Notes under the pieces: model-generated
The model's input: only the letters and a program-made list of their open reading frames with translations
Told to the model about the DNA's origin: nothing
Database searches by the model: none
Source of the DNA: Roseiarcus sp963824475
Lineage (GTDB): Bacteria; Pseudomonadota; Alphaproteobacteria; Rhizobiales; Beijerinckiaceae
NCBI GenBank assembly: GCA_963824475.1
Contig: CAWGPR010000002.1
Location: 434,001 to 498,000, forward strand
Length of the DNA stretch: 64,000 nucleotides
Reading direction: 5' to 3'
Translations under genes and position numbers: made by a program
Part shown: in pieces, positions 42,193 through 52,032 of the stretch
How positions within the stretch are numbered: position 1 is the stretch's first letter
Layout: the number at the start of each line of letters is the position of its first letter

Positions 42193-43581
42193 ATGGCGTT
42201 CGACGTCGATTTCTTCGTGATCGGCGCAGGCTCAGGCGGCGTACGGGCGGCCCGCATCGCCGCCGGTCACGGCGCCAAGACGCTGGTGGCCGAGGAAAGC
42301 CGGGTCGGGGGCACTTGCGTCATCCGCGGTTGCGTGCCGAAGAAGCTTTACGTCTACGCCAGCCGCTTTGTTGACGACTTCCGCGACGCGGCGGCGTTCG
42401 GCTGGAGCGTCGGCGAGCCGACGTTCGACTGGCCGACCCTGGTTGCGGCCAAGGACAAGGAAATCGGCCGCCTCAGCGACGCCTACCGCGACAATCTGGC
42501 CCGTTCGGGCGCCAAGTTGGTCGAGCAGCGGGCGACCGTCGTCGACCCCCATACGGTGCGGCTTGCCGACGGCCGCGAGCTCTCCGCCCGCCATATCCTC
42601 ATCGCCTGCGGCTCGCGTCCGACAATGCCAGCCGGCGTCGAAGGGCTTAAGCACGCGATCACTTCGAACGAGATCTTCGATCTCCGCGTCTTCCCGCGTC
42701 GCCTGCTCGTGGTCGGCGGCGGCTATATCGCGGTCGAGTTCGCTTCGCTGTTCCAGCGCTTGGGCTCTGAGGTCACGCAAGTCATGCGCGGGCCGAACGT
42801 GTTGCGCGGCTTCGACGATGACATGCGCAACGGCATGCGCGATGCGATGGCGAACGCCGGCGTCGTCCATCGGTTTGGCTGCCTCCCGACCTCGATCGAA
42901 AGGGGGCCCGACGGCGCGTTGCGCGTGACGCTGTCCGACCACACGGTCATCGAAGTCGATCAGGCGCTGATCGCGACCGGCCGTCTCCCCAACACCACGG
43001 GACTTGGCCTCGAGGCGGCCGGGGTCGATCTCAGCCCCGCGCATGGGGCGGTGAAGGTCAATGAGAATTGGACCAGCAACGTGCCGTCGATCCACGCGAT
43101 CGGCGACGCCACCCACCGGGTCGACCTCACCCCGGTCGCCATCCGCGAGGGCCATGCGCTGGCCGACTGGCTGTTTGGGCCGGGCGCGGCGCCGATCCGC
43201 TACGACACGATCGCGAGCACGGTGTTCGGCACGCCGGAACTGGGCGCGGTCGGATTGACGGAAAGGGAGGCGCTGCGGCGATTCCCGAAGGTCGATGTCT
43301 ACAGGACCGATTTCCGGCCGCTGAAGGCGACCGTTTCCGGCGGACCCGAGCGCACGATCATGAAGCTCGTCGTCGACGGCGCGACGCAACGCATCGTCGG
43401 CGCGCATATCCTCGCGCGCGAGGCGGCTGAAATCATCCAGCTCGTCGCCGTCGCGATGACCATGGGCGCGACGAAAGCGGACTTCGACGCCACCGTCGCC
43501 GTGCATCCGACCGCCGCCGAGGAATTGGTGACCATGCGCTCGGCCCACGCGCGCTATGAGGACGGCATGGAGATTCCGTGA
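42193..43581 (+). CDS. gor: Glutathione-disulfide reductase
   Basis: 462 residues, NADPH-dependent flavoenzyme of the cytoplasm. FFVIGAGSGGVRAARIAAGHG near 7-27 binds FAD, and the redox pair is Cys in GGTCVIRGCVPKKLYVYAS near 43-61. LLVVGGGYIAVEFASLFQRLG near 172 binds NADPH, and the C-terminal VAVHPTAAEELVTMR near 440 gives the active-site His-Glu. The RGC (GCVPKK) motif and the PTAAEE ending separate it from dihydrolipoamide dehydrogenase. Confidence 0.95.
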   Translation: MAFDVDFFVIGAGSGGVRAARIAAGHGAKTLVAEESRVGGTCVIRGCVPKKLYVYASRFVDDFRDAAAFGWSVGEPTFDWPTLVAAKDKEIGRLSDAYRDNLARSGAKLVEQRATVVDPHTVRLADGRELSARHILIACGSRPTMPAGVEGLKHAITSNEIFDLRVFPRRLLVVGGGYIAVEFASLFQRLGSEVTQVMRGPNVLRGFDDDMRNGMRDAMANAGVVHRFGCLPTSIERGPDGALRVTLSDHTVIEVDQALIATGRLPNTTGLGLEAAGVDLSPAHGAVKVNENWTSNVPSIHAIGDATHRVDLTPVAIREGHALADWLFGPGAAPIRYDTIASTVFGTPELGAVGLTEREALRRFPKVDVYRTDFRPLKATVSGGPERTIMKLVVDGATQRIVGAHILAREAAEIIQLVAVAMTMGATKADFDATVAVHPTAAEELVTMRSAHARYEDGMEIP

Positions 43582-44578
43582 CCGCCTCGAAGTTACGCGC
43601 GCCAATGATTTCAGGGGATTAACGCCTCCTTTGCGCAACTCTTCGTTCCTTCGGTTTCGTTCCAAAGACCTCGTTCTGAGGCGCCGCGAAATGTCGGGCG
43701 TCGAGGAGGTCCAAAACAGCGAAAGCGAAAGGATCATTTCGCCAAACGAAACCAGCGGCTTCACGATATCGGTCATAAGTCATTGAAATTATTGAGCGGA
43801 GAAATCAGATGATTTCGCGAGATCTTTTGATTTCAAGGACATACTCGCCATTTTGTTTCGCCGTCTTTCTTGTCAGTGCGTTGGGGCAAGAAAATCCGCT
43901 CGCGCTCGCGTCGGAGGTTGTGCGAAACACGCCCCAAGGGTCCATTCCATCTCCTTTCTTCTCGGTCAGGTCGCCGCCCGAGACCAAATCCTGTGATTAA
44001 GGAAATGATAGTTCGGACTTCTGATTTTGTCAATCTTTTTGTCGCGGAACAATCGTGGATTTGGTGGGATCGGCCTTCTGGCCGGCGAGTCCCTTGCGAA
44101 AGCGCGTCGCGCTAAGGTCAAAGCCCGATCTCATTAGAGGCGGCGCAACCGCTTCGGGCGGATTCCGGCCGCTGGCGAGTTCGCGATGCAATGGCAAGAA
44201 TGCGTAAATAGCGGCCATTGCGCGAACGGCGTGGCGAATAGGTAAAATCGACCAAACGCGGACGTAGCCCTTGTGCAAATCCAAACCCGTCTTAGGGGCG
44301 GCCGCGGCGCAGGCCGACACGACAAGCGTCACGGGCGCCGGAGCGCATACGGCAAGTCGCCAGACCGGCGGCTCGCCGTCAACCCCGGGTGGGAGCCGAT
44401 GCGGAATTCAGCTCGTATGGTTCTGAGCAGGGGCGTGAGCGTCCCTATAGTAATCCGTTGTGACAGAGTTCCGATTCCGATCGAGAGCGGCATTACGCCA
44501 GCCGCGTGTCTCGCAGTTGGGACCGATCGCTGATTCTGCTAACTTGAGACCGCATGCTTTGGCAAAGAGAGCGCCGCG
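43582..44578. other. Long stretch with no confident gene
   Basis: About 1 kb. One possible small secreted peptide lies at 43809-44000. Other open frames here do not show protein-like composition or a ribosome site. No tRNA, IS end or strong hairpin was recognised. AT content is raised near 43760-43830 and 44000-44060. Confidence 0.4.
43809..44000 (+). CDS. Possible small exported peptide
   Basis: 63 residues from ATG with GCGGAG twelve bases upstream. The start (LISRTYSPFCFAVFLVSALG) could be a signal peptide, followed by about 35 residues without a recognisable motif. There is no homologue I can name and no supporting context, so this is only a candidate. Confidence 0.25.
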   Translation: MISRDLLISRTYSPFCFAVFLVSALGQENPLALASEVVRNTPQGSIPSPFFSVRSPPETKSCD

Positions 44579-44854
44579 ATGAATGACGAGGAACTCGCAA
44601 CGACACTAGAGACTCTCGCCGACTCAGTGAGATACGCTCAAGCCGTGGGCTGGGTGAACGGTTTCTTGCTGGGAGAGATAGTCCATGACCTCGCCGTTCG
44701 CGCGAGAAATCGACACGATTATCTCGCGGGTATGTTCGGGCGCATAAGCGCGCGTTTGGATAAACTACCGAACGAGAAAAATTTGCCTCGCGTGAGCGAC
44801 CTGGCGCGCGAGGAGCTTTCGAAGTTTTTCGCTTCGGTCGCAAAGAGTCAGTAG
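44579..44854 (+). CDS. Small hypothetical protein
   Basis: 91 residues, acidic N-terminus and helical throughout: LATTLETLADSVRYAQAVGW, then RISARLDKLPNEKNLPRVSD. The ATG at 44579 has GAGAGCGCC about 10 bases upstream. Codon use is coding-like. No family recognised; no signal peptide or membrane helix. It converges on the ammonium transporter gene. Confidence 0.55.
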   Translation: MNDEELATTLETLADSVRYAQAVGWVNGFLLGEIVHDLAVRARNRHDYLAGMFGRISARLDKLPNEKNLPRVSDLAREELSKFFASVAKSQ

Positions 44855-44950
44855 CGCTCGCCGTTACAAAGGGAACGAAGGACAAAGGGAGCGGGCCGCA
44901 TTACGCGGCGCCGCCTACCCTCGAGACGTGCGTCATTCGACGGCAGCCGA

Positions 44951-46275
44951 CTATTCCCCCTCCACTCCGATTGCATAGGCGGTCTCGCCGTGAACCGCGT
45001 CGTCGCCGACCTTGAGCATCGCGTCATCCATGCGCAGCGGCACGATGAACGAGATCACCTTGAGGATGATGTAGGTCAAGATCGCGTTGTAGACGATGAT
45101 GAACAGCGCGCCATAGATCTGCAGCAGCAAACTGGTGCGGGTTGCCGAAGAACAGGCCCGTCACGTTGACGCCGGGCGCATCCTTCTCGGTGCCGATATA
45201 TTGCAGCATGGCAGGATTGGCGATGAGGCCGACCAGCAGGCCGCCGGTTAGGCCGGCGACGCCGTGGGTGGAGAAGACGCTCAGCGTATCGTCCACCCGC
45301 ATCATGAAGCTGGTCTTTTGCAGCCAGTTCATGCTCATCCACGGAATGATGCCGGCGACAGACGCCGATGATGATCGCGCCCCAACCGTCGACATAGCCG
45401 GCGGCGGGGGTGATCGCCACCAGGCCCGCGATCATGCCGTTGACCGCGCCGAGGACCGACGGCTTGCCGTAGGCCATCTTGTCCATCAGCGTCCACACCA
45501 GCAGGGCGACCGCGGTCGCGGTGTTGGTGTTGAGCACCGCCGCGCCCGCATCGGCGTTGGCGAAATAGGGGTCGCCGCCGTTGAAGCCGTTCCAGCCGAG
45601 CCACAGGATGCCGGCGCCGGCCAGCGTGATCAGCAAGCTGTTGGGCGGAAAATGGTCGCGATCGGCCTGCAGCCGCGGGCCGATGACCCACGCGGCGACG
45701 AATCCCGAGGTGCCGGCGGCGAGATGGATCACGTAGCCGCCGGAGAAGTCCGCCACGCCCAGGCCGGCGAGCCAGCCGCCGCCCCACAGACTGAACGCCC
45801 CAACCGTATAGACCAGCGTCATCCACACCGGACAGAAGATCATCCACGCGGTGAAGTTCATGCGGCCAAGCACCGAGCCGGCCAGGATGATGACGGTGAT
45901 GGCGGCGAACACGAACTGGAAGAAGATGAGCGTCGCCATCGGAAAGGCGAGTGGCGGCATGCCGGACGCTGCCGCCGGAATTGTCGCCTGTCCGGTCGTG
46001 AATATGGCCGACGTCGCCGGGCTCGGCATGCCGAGGAACGGAAACCATTGCGGCCCGAACCCCATGTTGTAGGCCGAAAGAACCCAGACGACGAGGACCG
46101 AAGCGAAGGCGTACATCGACATGAAGGCGGAATTGATCGCCCATTTCTTCTTGACGATGCCGCCGTACAGGATGGTCAGTCCTGGGATGCTTTGCAGGCC
46201 GACGAAGGTTGCAGCCGCCAGCTGCCAGGCGTTATCGCCGGTGTCGAGCCATTGTGGTGATGCTACAAGCGCCAT
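44951..46275 (-). pseudogene. amtB: Ammonium transporter with two single-base insertions
   Basis: The ATG at 46275 begins MALVASPQWLDTGDNAWQLAAATFVGLQSIPGLTILYGGIVKKKW split over the first helices. Hallmarks of Amt/MEP transporters follow: FQFVFAAITVIILAGSV near 125, HLAAGTSGFVAAWVIGPR near 190 with a pore-region histidine, and LLVGLIANPAMLQY in a second frame. One extra base near 45358 (in GGCGTCTGTCGCC) and another near 45130 (CAGTTTGCTG) must be removed. The total then is exactly 441 codons and ends VHGETAYAIGVEGE at the TAG, 44951. No glnK lies next to it, although glnK-amtB pairs are the rule. Both indels could be sequencing error. Confidence 0.85.
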
Positions 46276-46583
46276 GGTCATATCCCCGCTTATGATTGAT
46301 CTGACGTCCCCCCCAAGGGAGCGGTCGTCGGGCGCCGAGCCGCCGGAAAAACGCCGCAAATGGGCCAGCAAGAAATCATGCCGGAAGCTGCTATGGCTTG
46401 CACTTTCCCTATGGTCGTGTCGGCGCCCTCAGGCTTCGCTTGCTGAAAAACGCGTCAATCTGAGCAACAAATAGGCTGGGAATGAAAAATGATCGGGCGT
46501 CCTTGACCAATTCTTGCATTTGCCGCTGCGTGATCCTTACGTCACGCTTGCAAGCGCGAGGAAGTGGGTTACGGATCAAGGCC

Positions 46584-46925
46584 ATGCTGACGCCACGCTT
46601 ATTTGCGGCCTACGCCCGAGCTGCGGCGATTGTCGCCCTGGCGGCGGGCTTTGTGATTTTCGCCTGCGGCGGCGCCGCGCAGGCCGAAGCGGTCTCCGTC
46701 ACCTGCACCAATCCGTACAGCGGCGCGACTTGGCGAATTGCGATCGATTACGATCTCAAGACCGTCGATTCGAATCCCGCCAGCATCGATGAAACGCAGA
46801 TCTGGTGGCGCGATGGCAAGGACGGCTGGCGCTACACGCTCGATCGCAAGTCGGGCGCGCTGACGGTTGTCCTCGCCTCGGCGACCGGGGGAAACTTTCT
46901 CTTCGATCAGTGCCGGCTGCCGTAA
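46584..46925 (+). CDS. Small secreted protein, hypothetical
   Basis: 113 residues. The ATG at 46584 begins a signal peptide (AAIVALAAGFVIFACGGAAQAEA). The mature ~80 residues (VTCTNPYSGATWRIAIDYDLKTVDSNPASIDETQIWW then WRYTLDRKSGALTVV, ending FDQCRLP) have two cysteines that may pair. I have seen similar short periplasmic proteins in Bradyrhizobium relatives, without an assigned function. The kinase gene follows 59 bases later. Confidence 0.65.
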   Translation: MLTPRLFAAYARAAAIVALAAGFVIFACGGAAQAEAVSVTCTNPYSGATWRIAIDYDLKTVDSNPASIDETQIWWRDGKDGWRYTLDRKSGALTVVLASATGGNFLFDQCRLP

Positions 46926-46984
46926 TTCAGCGATCGGAGGCAGAGCGGCGCCCGCCGTCATGAGGTTGAAGGGAGCTGCATGCG

Positions 46985-48694
46985 ATGGCCGAGAGCGACG
47001 CCGGCGTGCGGGCGAGCGTCGGATTTTGCTCCGAAAAAGGGCCGCGCAAGCAGAATGAGGATTTCGCCGCCGCGGTCATTGGCGCGGAGCTGCCCGAGCC
47101 GCGCCGCGAGGTGGTGGCGGCGATCGCCGACGGCGTCGGCGGCGCCAGGGGCGGCCGCGTCGCCGCGGAGCTCGCGGTGCGCGGTTTTCTCGACGGCTTC
47201 TGGGACTTGCCGGAGACCATGGAGGTCAGCCGCGCCGGGGCCAGGGTCATCAGCGCGCTCAACACATGGATCAACGCGCTCGGCCGCCAGGATCCCGAGC
47301 TCAAGGGAATGGCCTGCACCTTCACCGCGCTCGTGCTGCGCGCCCGCATCGCCCACCTGCTGCACATCGGCGATACCCGCGCCTATCGGCTCAGGCGCGA
47401 CCGCCTGACCTGTCTCACCAAGGATCACGCCCGCGAGGGCGGTCCGGGCCAATCTCGCGTGGTCACCCGCGCGCTAGGCGCCGAAGCGGACGCGCGCCTC
47501 GACTATGCGGCCGAGCCGATGGCGCTGCACGACCGCTTTCTATTGTGCAGCGATGGCGTGCACGGGTTCCTGACCGATGACGCCATCGCCGAGGCCTTGC
47601 GGCAGCGCTCGGCGCCTGACGACACCGCGCGCGCGCTGGTGGCGGCGGCGCTCGATTCCGGGAGCGCCGACAATTGCACCGCGCTGGTCATTGACGTGGT
47701 CGCGCTGCCGACGGCCGCCTCGGCCGACGTCGGCGGCGCGATCATGCAACTGCCGCTGATCCCCACGCCGGTCGTCGGCGAGACGGTTGACGGCTTTGCG
47801 CTCAAGGCGCTCATCTCGGACGGCCGGTACAGCCGGCTGTTCGGCGCCGTGGACGAAGTCGAGGGCGGCGAGGCGGCGCTTAAGTTCCCGAAGCCGCAGG
47901 TCGCCGCCGTCGCCACCCATCACGCGGCGTTCGTGCGCGAGGCGTGGGTCGGGGCGCATGTGCACAGTCCGTGGGTGGCGCAGATCCTGCAACTGCCGCC
48001 CGGTCGGCAGACCTGCCTCTACACCGTCATGCCGCTCTATGAGGGCGAGCTTCTCGAGACGCGCCTTGCGCGCCGTCCGGCGATGAGCCTGGAGGAGGGG
48101 CGGACGATCGGCGTCGGCCTCGCCAGAGGGGTCGCCGCCCTGCATCGCTTGGGTGTCATCCATCGCGACATCAAGCCGGACAATGTGATCCTCGAAAGCG
48201 GCGGCAAGCTTAAGCTCGTCGACCTCGGCGTCGTGCGCGTGCCTGGCTGGGAGGATTTCCCGCCCGAGGATATTCCCGGCACGCTCGCCTACATGGCGCC
48301 TGAGATGTTCAAGGGTGAAGCCGGCAATGAGGCGACCGACATCTATGCGCTGGGCGTGACCATGTTCCGCGCTTTCAGCGGCGAGTTCCCTTATGGCAAT
48401 CCGGACGCGACTAGCCCGCCGAGGCGCGAGCGTCCGAAGAACCTCGCCGCCTTGCGCCCCGATCTGCCCGCCTGGCTGGGAGCGGTTCTCGGGCGGGCGA
48501 TCGCCGCCGATCCCGCCGAACGCTTCCGAGACGCGATGGAATTCGCCGCCGAGATGGAGGCCGGGCCGCCACTCGCGCCCGCGCCGGCGCGCCGCCCGCA
48601 GACGCTACTCGAGCGCGCCCCCGCGCGCTTCTGGCAAGGTGTCTCCGCGCTGCTAGCGCTGGCGCTTCTCGGGTCGCTTTTTTGGCGACGATAG
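46985..48694 (+). CDS. Bifunctional PP2C phosphatase / Ser-Thr kinase with C-terminal membrane helix
   Basis: 569 residues. Residues ~10-245 are a PP2C-type phosphatase with all metal-ligand motifs: RKQNEDFAA, AIADGVGGARGG, LLCSDGVHGFLTDD and SADNCTALVIDV. Residues ~265-520 are a Hanks-type kinase: Lys in EAALKFPK, HRDIKPDNVILE, the DLG form of the metal motif (KLVDLGVVR) and YMAPEMFKG. The last 20 residues (GVSALLALALLGSLFWRR) are a membrane anchor. Phosphatase and kinase on one chain can set the phosphorylation of shared partners. Similar proteins sit beside nitrate or ammonium transport genes in Bradyrhizobium; here the neighbour is the ammonium transporter. Confidence 0.9.
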   Translation: MAESDAGVRASVGFCSEKGPRKQNEDFAAAVIGAELPEPRREVVAAIADGVGGARGGRVAAELAVRGFLDGFWDLPETMEVSRAGARVISALNTWINALGRQDPELKGMACTFTALVLRARIAHLLHIGDTRAYRLRRDRLTCLTKDHAREGGPGQSRVVTRALGAEADARLDYAAEPMALHDRFLLCSDGVHGFLTDDAIAEALRQRSAPDDTARALVAAALDSGSADNCTALVIDVVALPTAASADVGGAIMQLPLIPTPVVGETVDGFALKALISDGRYSRLFGAVDEVEGGEAALKFPKPQVAAVATHHAAFVREAWVGAHVHSPWVAQILQLPPGRQTCLYTVMPLYEGELLETRLARRPAMSLEEGRTIGVGLARGVAALHRLGVIHRDIKPDNVILESGGKLKLVDLGVVRVPGWEDFPPEDIPGTLAYMAPEMFKGEAGNEATDIYALGVTMFRAFSGEFPYGNPDATSPPRRERPKNLAALRPDLPAWLGAVLGRAIAADPAERFRDAMEFAAEMEAGPPLAPAPARRPQTLLERAPARFWQGVSALLALALLGSLFWRR

Positions 48695-48964
48695 AGTGAA
48701 TCAGCACCCTCCCGTCCTAGGCCGTCGCCCGCTTTGTGCGCATGGCTGCAGGCAGCGCGGAGGCGAGCGCTTGGGCTTCACCGCCGGGAGATAGGGTAAG
48801 TTCGCACCGCCGTTCTCGTTGCCGGCCCTCGCCGCCGATGGCCCGTTTGCCCCCACCGCAGCGCCCACAGGCGCGATTGGGAATGACCGCTTAACGTCGA
48901 TTCGCGACATCGAATCGCTTTCAACGAATTTCCGCTTCGGGTCGAAAGAGGTCGAACCTTGACC

Positions 48965-51220
48965 CTAAAGAAAGCTCTGCGGATCGACGTCGATCGCAAC
49001 CCGAACCCCGCCGCGCGGCTCAGGCGCCGCCGCCAGCATGGCGCGCAGAAATCCCTGCAGGTCCGCTGACCGCGGCGCCTTGGCGGCGAGGCGGAAGCGG
49101 TGGCGCTTGCGCATGACCGCGATCGGCGCCTCCGCCGGGCCGAGCAGGACGATCTCGTTGTCGTGAGGCTGCCCGCCGAGCGGCGCGACTCGCCAGTTCT
49201 TATCCCCCGGGAGGCGATGGGCGGCGCGCGCCAGCGCGCGCGCGTGCGCTTCCGCCGCGCCACGGTCCTCGGCCGAGACGATGATCGCCGCGAGGCGCCC
49301 GAACGGCGGCAGGCCGCCAAGCCGGCGCTGCTCGGTCTCCTCGCGGTAGAACCGCTCGGCGTCGCCGGACATAAGCGCGGCAATGACCGGATGTTCCGGC
49401 TGCCAGGTCTGCAACAGCGCGCGTCCGAGCCTGTCGCCGCGCCCGGCGCGCCCGGTCGCCTGGCGCAGAAGCTGGAATGTGCGCTCGGCCGCACGCGGAT
49501 CGGCGTTGGCGAGGCCCACATCCGCGTCGACGACGCAGACAAAGGTCAGAAGCGGGAAGTTGTGCCCTTTGGCGACGAGCTGCGTGCCGATGATGAGGTC
49601 GTAGGCGCCGCGCGCCGCCGCATCGAGCTGACCACGCAGGGTCTCGATCCCGCCTGGCGTATCTGATGACAGAACCAACGTGCGTATGTCGGGAAAGAGG
49701 ACTTCCGCTTCCTCGGCCAGGCGCTCGACCCCTGGCCCGCAGGCGGTCAGAGTGTCGGCCTCGTGGCATTGAGGGCAAACTTTAGGCCGGCTCTCGACAT
49801 GGCCGCAATGATGGCAAACGAGCGCCGCCCGGAAACGGTGCTCGACCAGCCAAGCCGAGCAATTGGGGCATTCGAACCGATGCCCGCAGGCTCGGCAGAG
49901 CGTGAGGGGCGCGTATCCGCGCCGGTTGAGGAACAGCATCGCCTGCTCGCCGCGGCTCCTCGCCTCCTCGACACTGGCGACCGCGCGCGGCGCGAGCCAC
50001 CGGCCCCGCGGCGGACCTTCGCGTCGGAGGTCGACGGAGGCAATCTCCGGCAGCCGCGCCGGGCCGAAGCGTGTGGGGAGGCGGAGCCAGCGGTAGCGTC
50101 CGCTTTCGGCGTTGAAGCGGGTCTCGATCGCCGGCGTCGCGGAAGCCAGCACAATCGGCGCCTTCTCGAACCGCGCGCGCACCACCGCCATGTCGCGCGC
50201 GTTGTAGATGACGCCTTCCTCCTGCTTGTAGGCGCCTTCGTGCTCCTCATCGACGACGATGAGGCCGAGGTCGGCGAACGGCAGAAAGAGCGCCGAGCGC
50301 GCGCCGACAATTGCCCGCGCCTCGCCGCTCGCGGCCGCGGTCCAGACCCGTTCGCGCTGGCGCTCCGTCAACCCGGAATGCCATTCGGCCGGTCTTGCGC
50401 CGAAGCGGCCCATGAACCGGTCGAGAAATTGCGCGGTGAGCGCGATCTCCGGCAAGAGCACGAGCGCCTGGCGTCGCTCACGCAGCGCTTCGGCGACCGC
50501 CTCGAAATAGACCTCGGTCTTGCCCGATCCGGTCACGCCTTCGAGCAGCGCAGTCGAGAACGCGCGGTCAGCGACCAGCCGGGCAAGATCGTCGGCCGCG
50601 ACGCGCTGGTCGGGGTTGAGCAGCGTAGGGCGGAAGTCGTGGTCGAGCGCCGCCGCGCCCTTCTCCGGCGCGAGCGCAACAGCGGCGAGCGCGCCGTCGG
50701 CGACGAGGCCGTCGATGACGCTTGTGGAGCAGCCCGCCCGCGCGGCGAGGGCAGCTTTGGGCGTCGGCGCGCCGCCGCCAGCGAGCGCCGCGAGAACGCG
50801 CGCCCGCGCCTCCGTCATGCGCGCCGGCGCTCTTCCGGTGGGGATGAGGCCGAATTTCGGCGCGGGCGGCGCGGCGACCTCGCCGGCGCGGATCGCCATG
50901 CGCAAGAGCATCCCGCGCGGAGCTAACGTCCAGCGAGCCGTCCAGTCGATGAAGTCGCGCAGCGCCGGACGGAGCGGCGGCCAGTCAAGGACCTCGGCGA
51001 TCGGCTTGAGGTTGCCGCCGCCGGACTGACTCGTGGCCCACACCACGCCGGTCGCGAGGCGGGCGCCGAGCGGCATGCGCACGAAGGCGCCAGGTTCGAG
51101 CTTTGCGCTCACGGGCGCGCGATAGCTATAGGCGGTGTCGACGGCGACGGGCGCCAGCACGTCGACCACCACTTCCGATGACGCCCCGCCAAGGTCGAGC
51201 TCCGATCGTTCGTTCGTCAT
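48965..51220 (-). CDS. priA: Primosomal helicase PriA
   Basis: 751 residues, slightly longer than E. coli PriA. It restarts stalled replication forks. After the DNA-binding N-terminus (VDVLAPVAVDTAYSYRAP), Walker A LLEGVTGSGKTEVYFEAV lies near 240 and the DEEH box (LIVVDEEHEGAYKQEEG) near 330. Two zinc sites come from CRACGHRFECPNCSAW and CHHCGHVESRPKVCPQC near 450-490. QLVAKGHNFPLLTFVCVVDADV and RAERTFQLLRQATGRAGR near 560-600 are the motif V-VI region. It follows rplS on the same strand. Confidence 0.96.
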   Translation of the reverse strand: MTNERSELDLGGASSEVVVDVLAPVAVDTAYSYRAPVSAKLEPGAFVRMPLGARLATGVVWATSQSGGGNLKPIAEVLDWPPLRPALRDFIDWTARWTLAPRGMLLRMAIRAGEVAAPPAPKFGLIPTGRAPARMTEARARVLAALAGGGAPTPKAALAARAGCSTSVIDGLVADGALAAVALAPEKGAAALDHDFRPTLLNPDQRVAADDLARLVADRAFSTALLEGVTGSGKTEVYFEAVAEALRERRQALVLLPEIALTAQFLDRFMGRFGARPAEWHSGLTERQRERVWTAAASGEARAIVGARSALFLPFADLGLIVVDEEHEGAYKQEEGVIYNARDMAVVRARFEKAPIVLASATPAIETRFNAESGRYRWLRLPTRFGPARLPEIASVDLRREGPPRGRWLAPRAVASVEEARSRGEQAMLFLNRRGYAPLTLCRACGHRFECPNCSAWLVEHRFRAALVCHHCGHVESRPKVCPQCHEADTLTACGPGVERLAEEAEVLFPDIRTLVLSSDTPGGIETLRGQLDAAARGAYDLIIGTQLVAKGHNFPLLTFVCVVDADVGLANADPRAAERTFQLLRQATGRAGRGDRLGRALLQTWQPEHPVIAALMSGDAERFYREETEQRRLGGLPPFGRLAAIIVSAEDRGAAEAHARALARAAHRLPGDKNWRVAPLGGQPHDNEIVLLGPAEAPIAVMRKRHRFRLAAKAPRSADLQGFLRAMLAAAPEPRGGVRVAIDVDPQSFL

Positions 51221-51231
51221 GGCGCTGAGAC

Positions 51232-51258
51232 AAAAAAGCCGGCGGGATTGCCGCCGGC
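51232..51258 (-). terminator. Intrinsic terminator after rplS
   Basis: Read on the minus strand: GCCGGCGG, loop, CCGCCGGC, then TTTTTT (51237-51232). It is a perfect 8-base-pair stem with a U tract, 35 bases past the rplS stop, and separates rplS from priA, whose ATG lies just beyond. Confidence 0.9.
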
Positions 51259-51292
51259 CGTTCTTGCTCGCGATACGAGGTTCGCGTCCAGC

Positions 51293-51691
51293 TTATTCCT
51301 TCGCGGCTTCCTTGGCGGCCGCCCTCGCGCCGGGCGCTTCCGTCCGCTCGGCGATGCGGGCCGATTTGCCGCGGCGGTCGCGCAGATAATAGAGCTTGGC
51401 GCGCCTGACTTTGCCGCGCCGCACGACTTTGACCGAGTTGATCATCGGCGAATAGACCGGAAAAACGCGCTCCACCCCCTCGCCATAGGAGATCTTGCGC
51501 ACCGTGAAGTTTTCGTTGAGGCCGTGGCCGCTGCGCGCAATGCACACGCCTTCATAGGCCTGAACGCGGGTGCGCTCGCCTTCCGCCACCTTCACGTTGA
51601 CGACGACCGTGTCGCCAGGCTGGAAGGCCGGCATTTTGGCGCCGTGCAATTTCGCCGCGTGCTCGGCCTCGATCTGCTCGATGACATTCAT
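51293..51691 (-). CDS. rplS: 50S ribosomal protein L19
   Basis: 132 residues. The core MPAFQPGDTVVVNVKVAEGERTRVQAYEGVCIAR near 20-53 and RKISYGEGVERVFPVYSP with RRGKVRRAKLYYLRDRRGKSARI near 66-110 are universal L19. The C-terminal extension EAPGARAAAKEAAKE is typical of alphaproteobacteria. GGAG lies 8 bases before the ATG. The usual partners rpsP, rimM and trmD are not adjacent here. Confidence 0.97.
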   Translation of the reverse strand: MNVIEQIEAEHAAKLHGAKMPAFQPGDTVVVNVKVAEGERTRVQAYEGVCIARSGHGLNENFTVRKISYGEGVERVFPVYSPMINSVKVVRRGKVRRAKLYYLRDRRGKSARIAERTEAPGARAAAKEAAKE

Positions 51692-52032
51692 GTGAATAAC
51701 TCCTGCCGTGACGCCGGGGATGGACCCTGGCGAAGCGCTTCGGCGCGCTGTTTTCAGTTGAGGCGCGGCTCATATACCAAGGCGCACGGAGAGTCGAGCA
51801 TTTGCCGCGGCCCTTCCGCCGAAGGCGGCGCGCTCGCTTGGCGACACCTGTGCGCTCCAGGCGTAAGGCGATCTCGCGGTTCCGCACAGGTTTGTCTCCC
51901 GCCGGGGTTGATTGCGCGACTCCGATATGGCCGCTAAACCGTGACAGGGCCTCGCGAAAAATGATTCGCGGCGAGGCAAACGTGACGAAACCGTGGGCCG
52001 CAAAGCCCGCGCCGAGCCGAAGGGTCGCGACG
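51692..52032. other. Intergenic stretch between rplS and smc (divergent)
   Basis: No gene is supported. It should hold the divergent promoters of rplS and smc. No recognisable operator, repeat or small RNA was seen. Confidence 0.45.

Noticed and set aside
44030..44332. 100-codon minus-strand frame in the gene-poor stretch
   Set aside because: No ribosome site, no domain, composition like non-coding sequence; cannot be supported.
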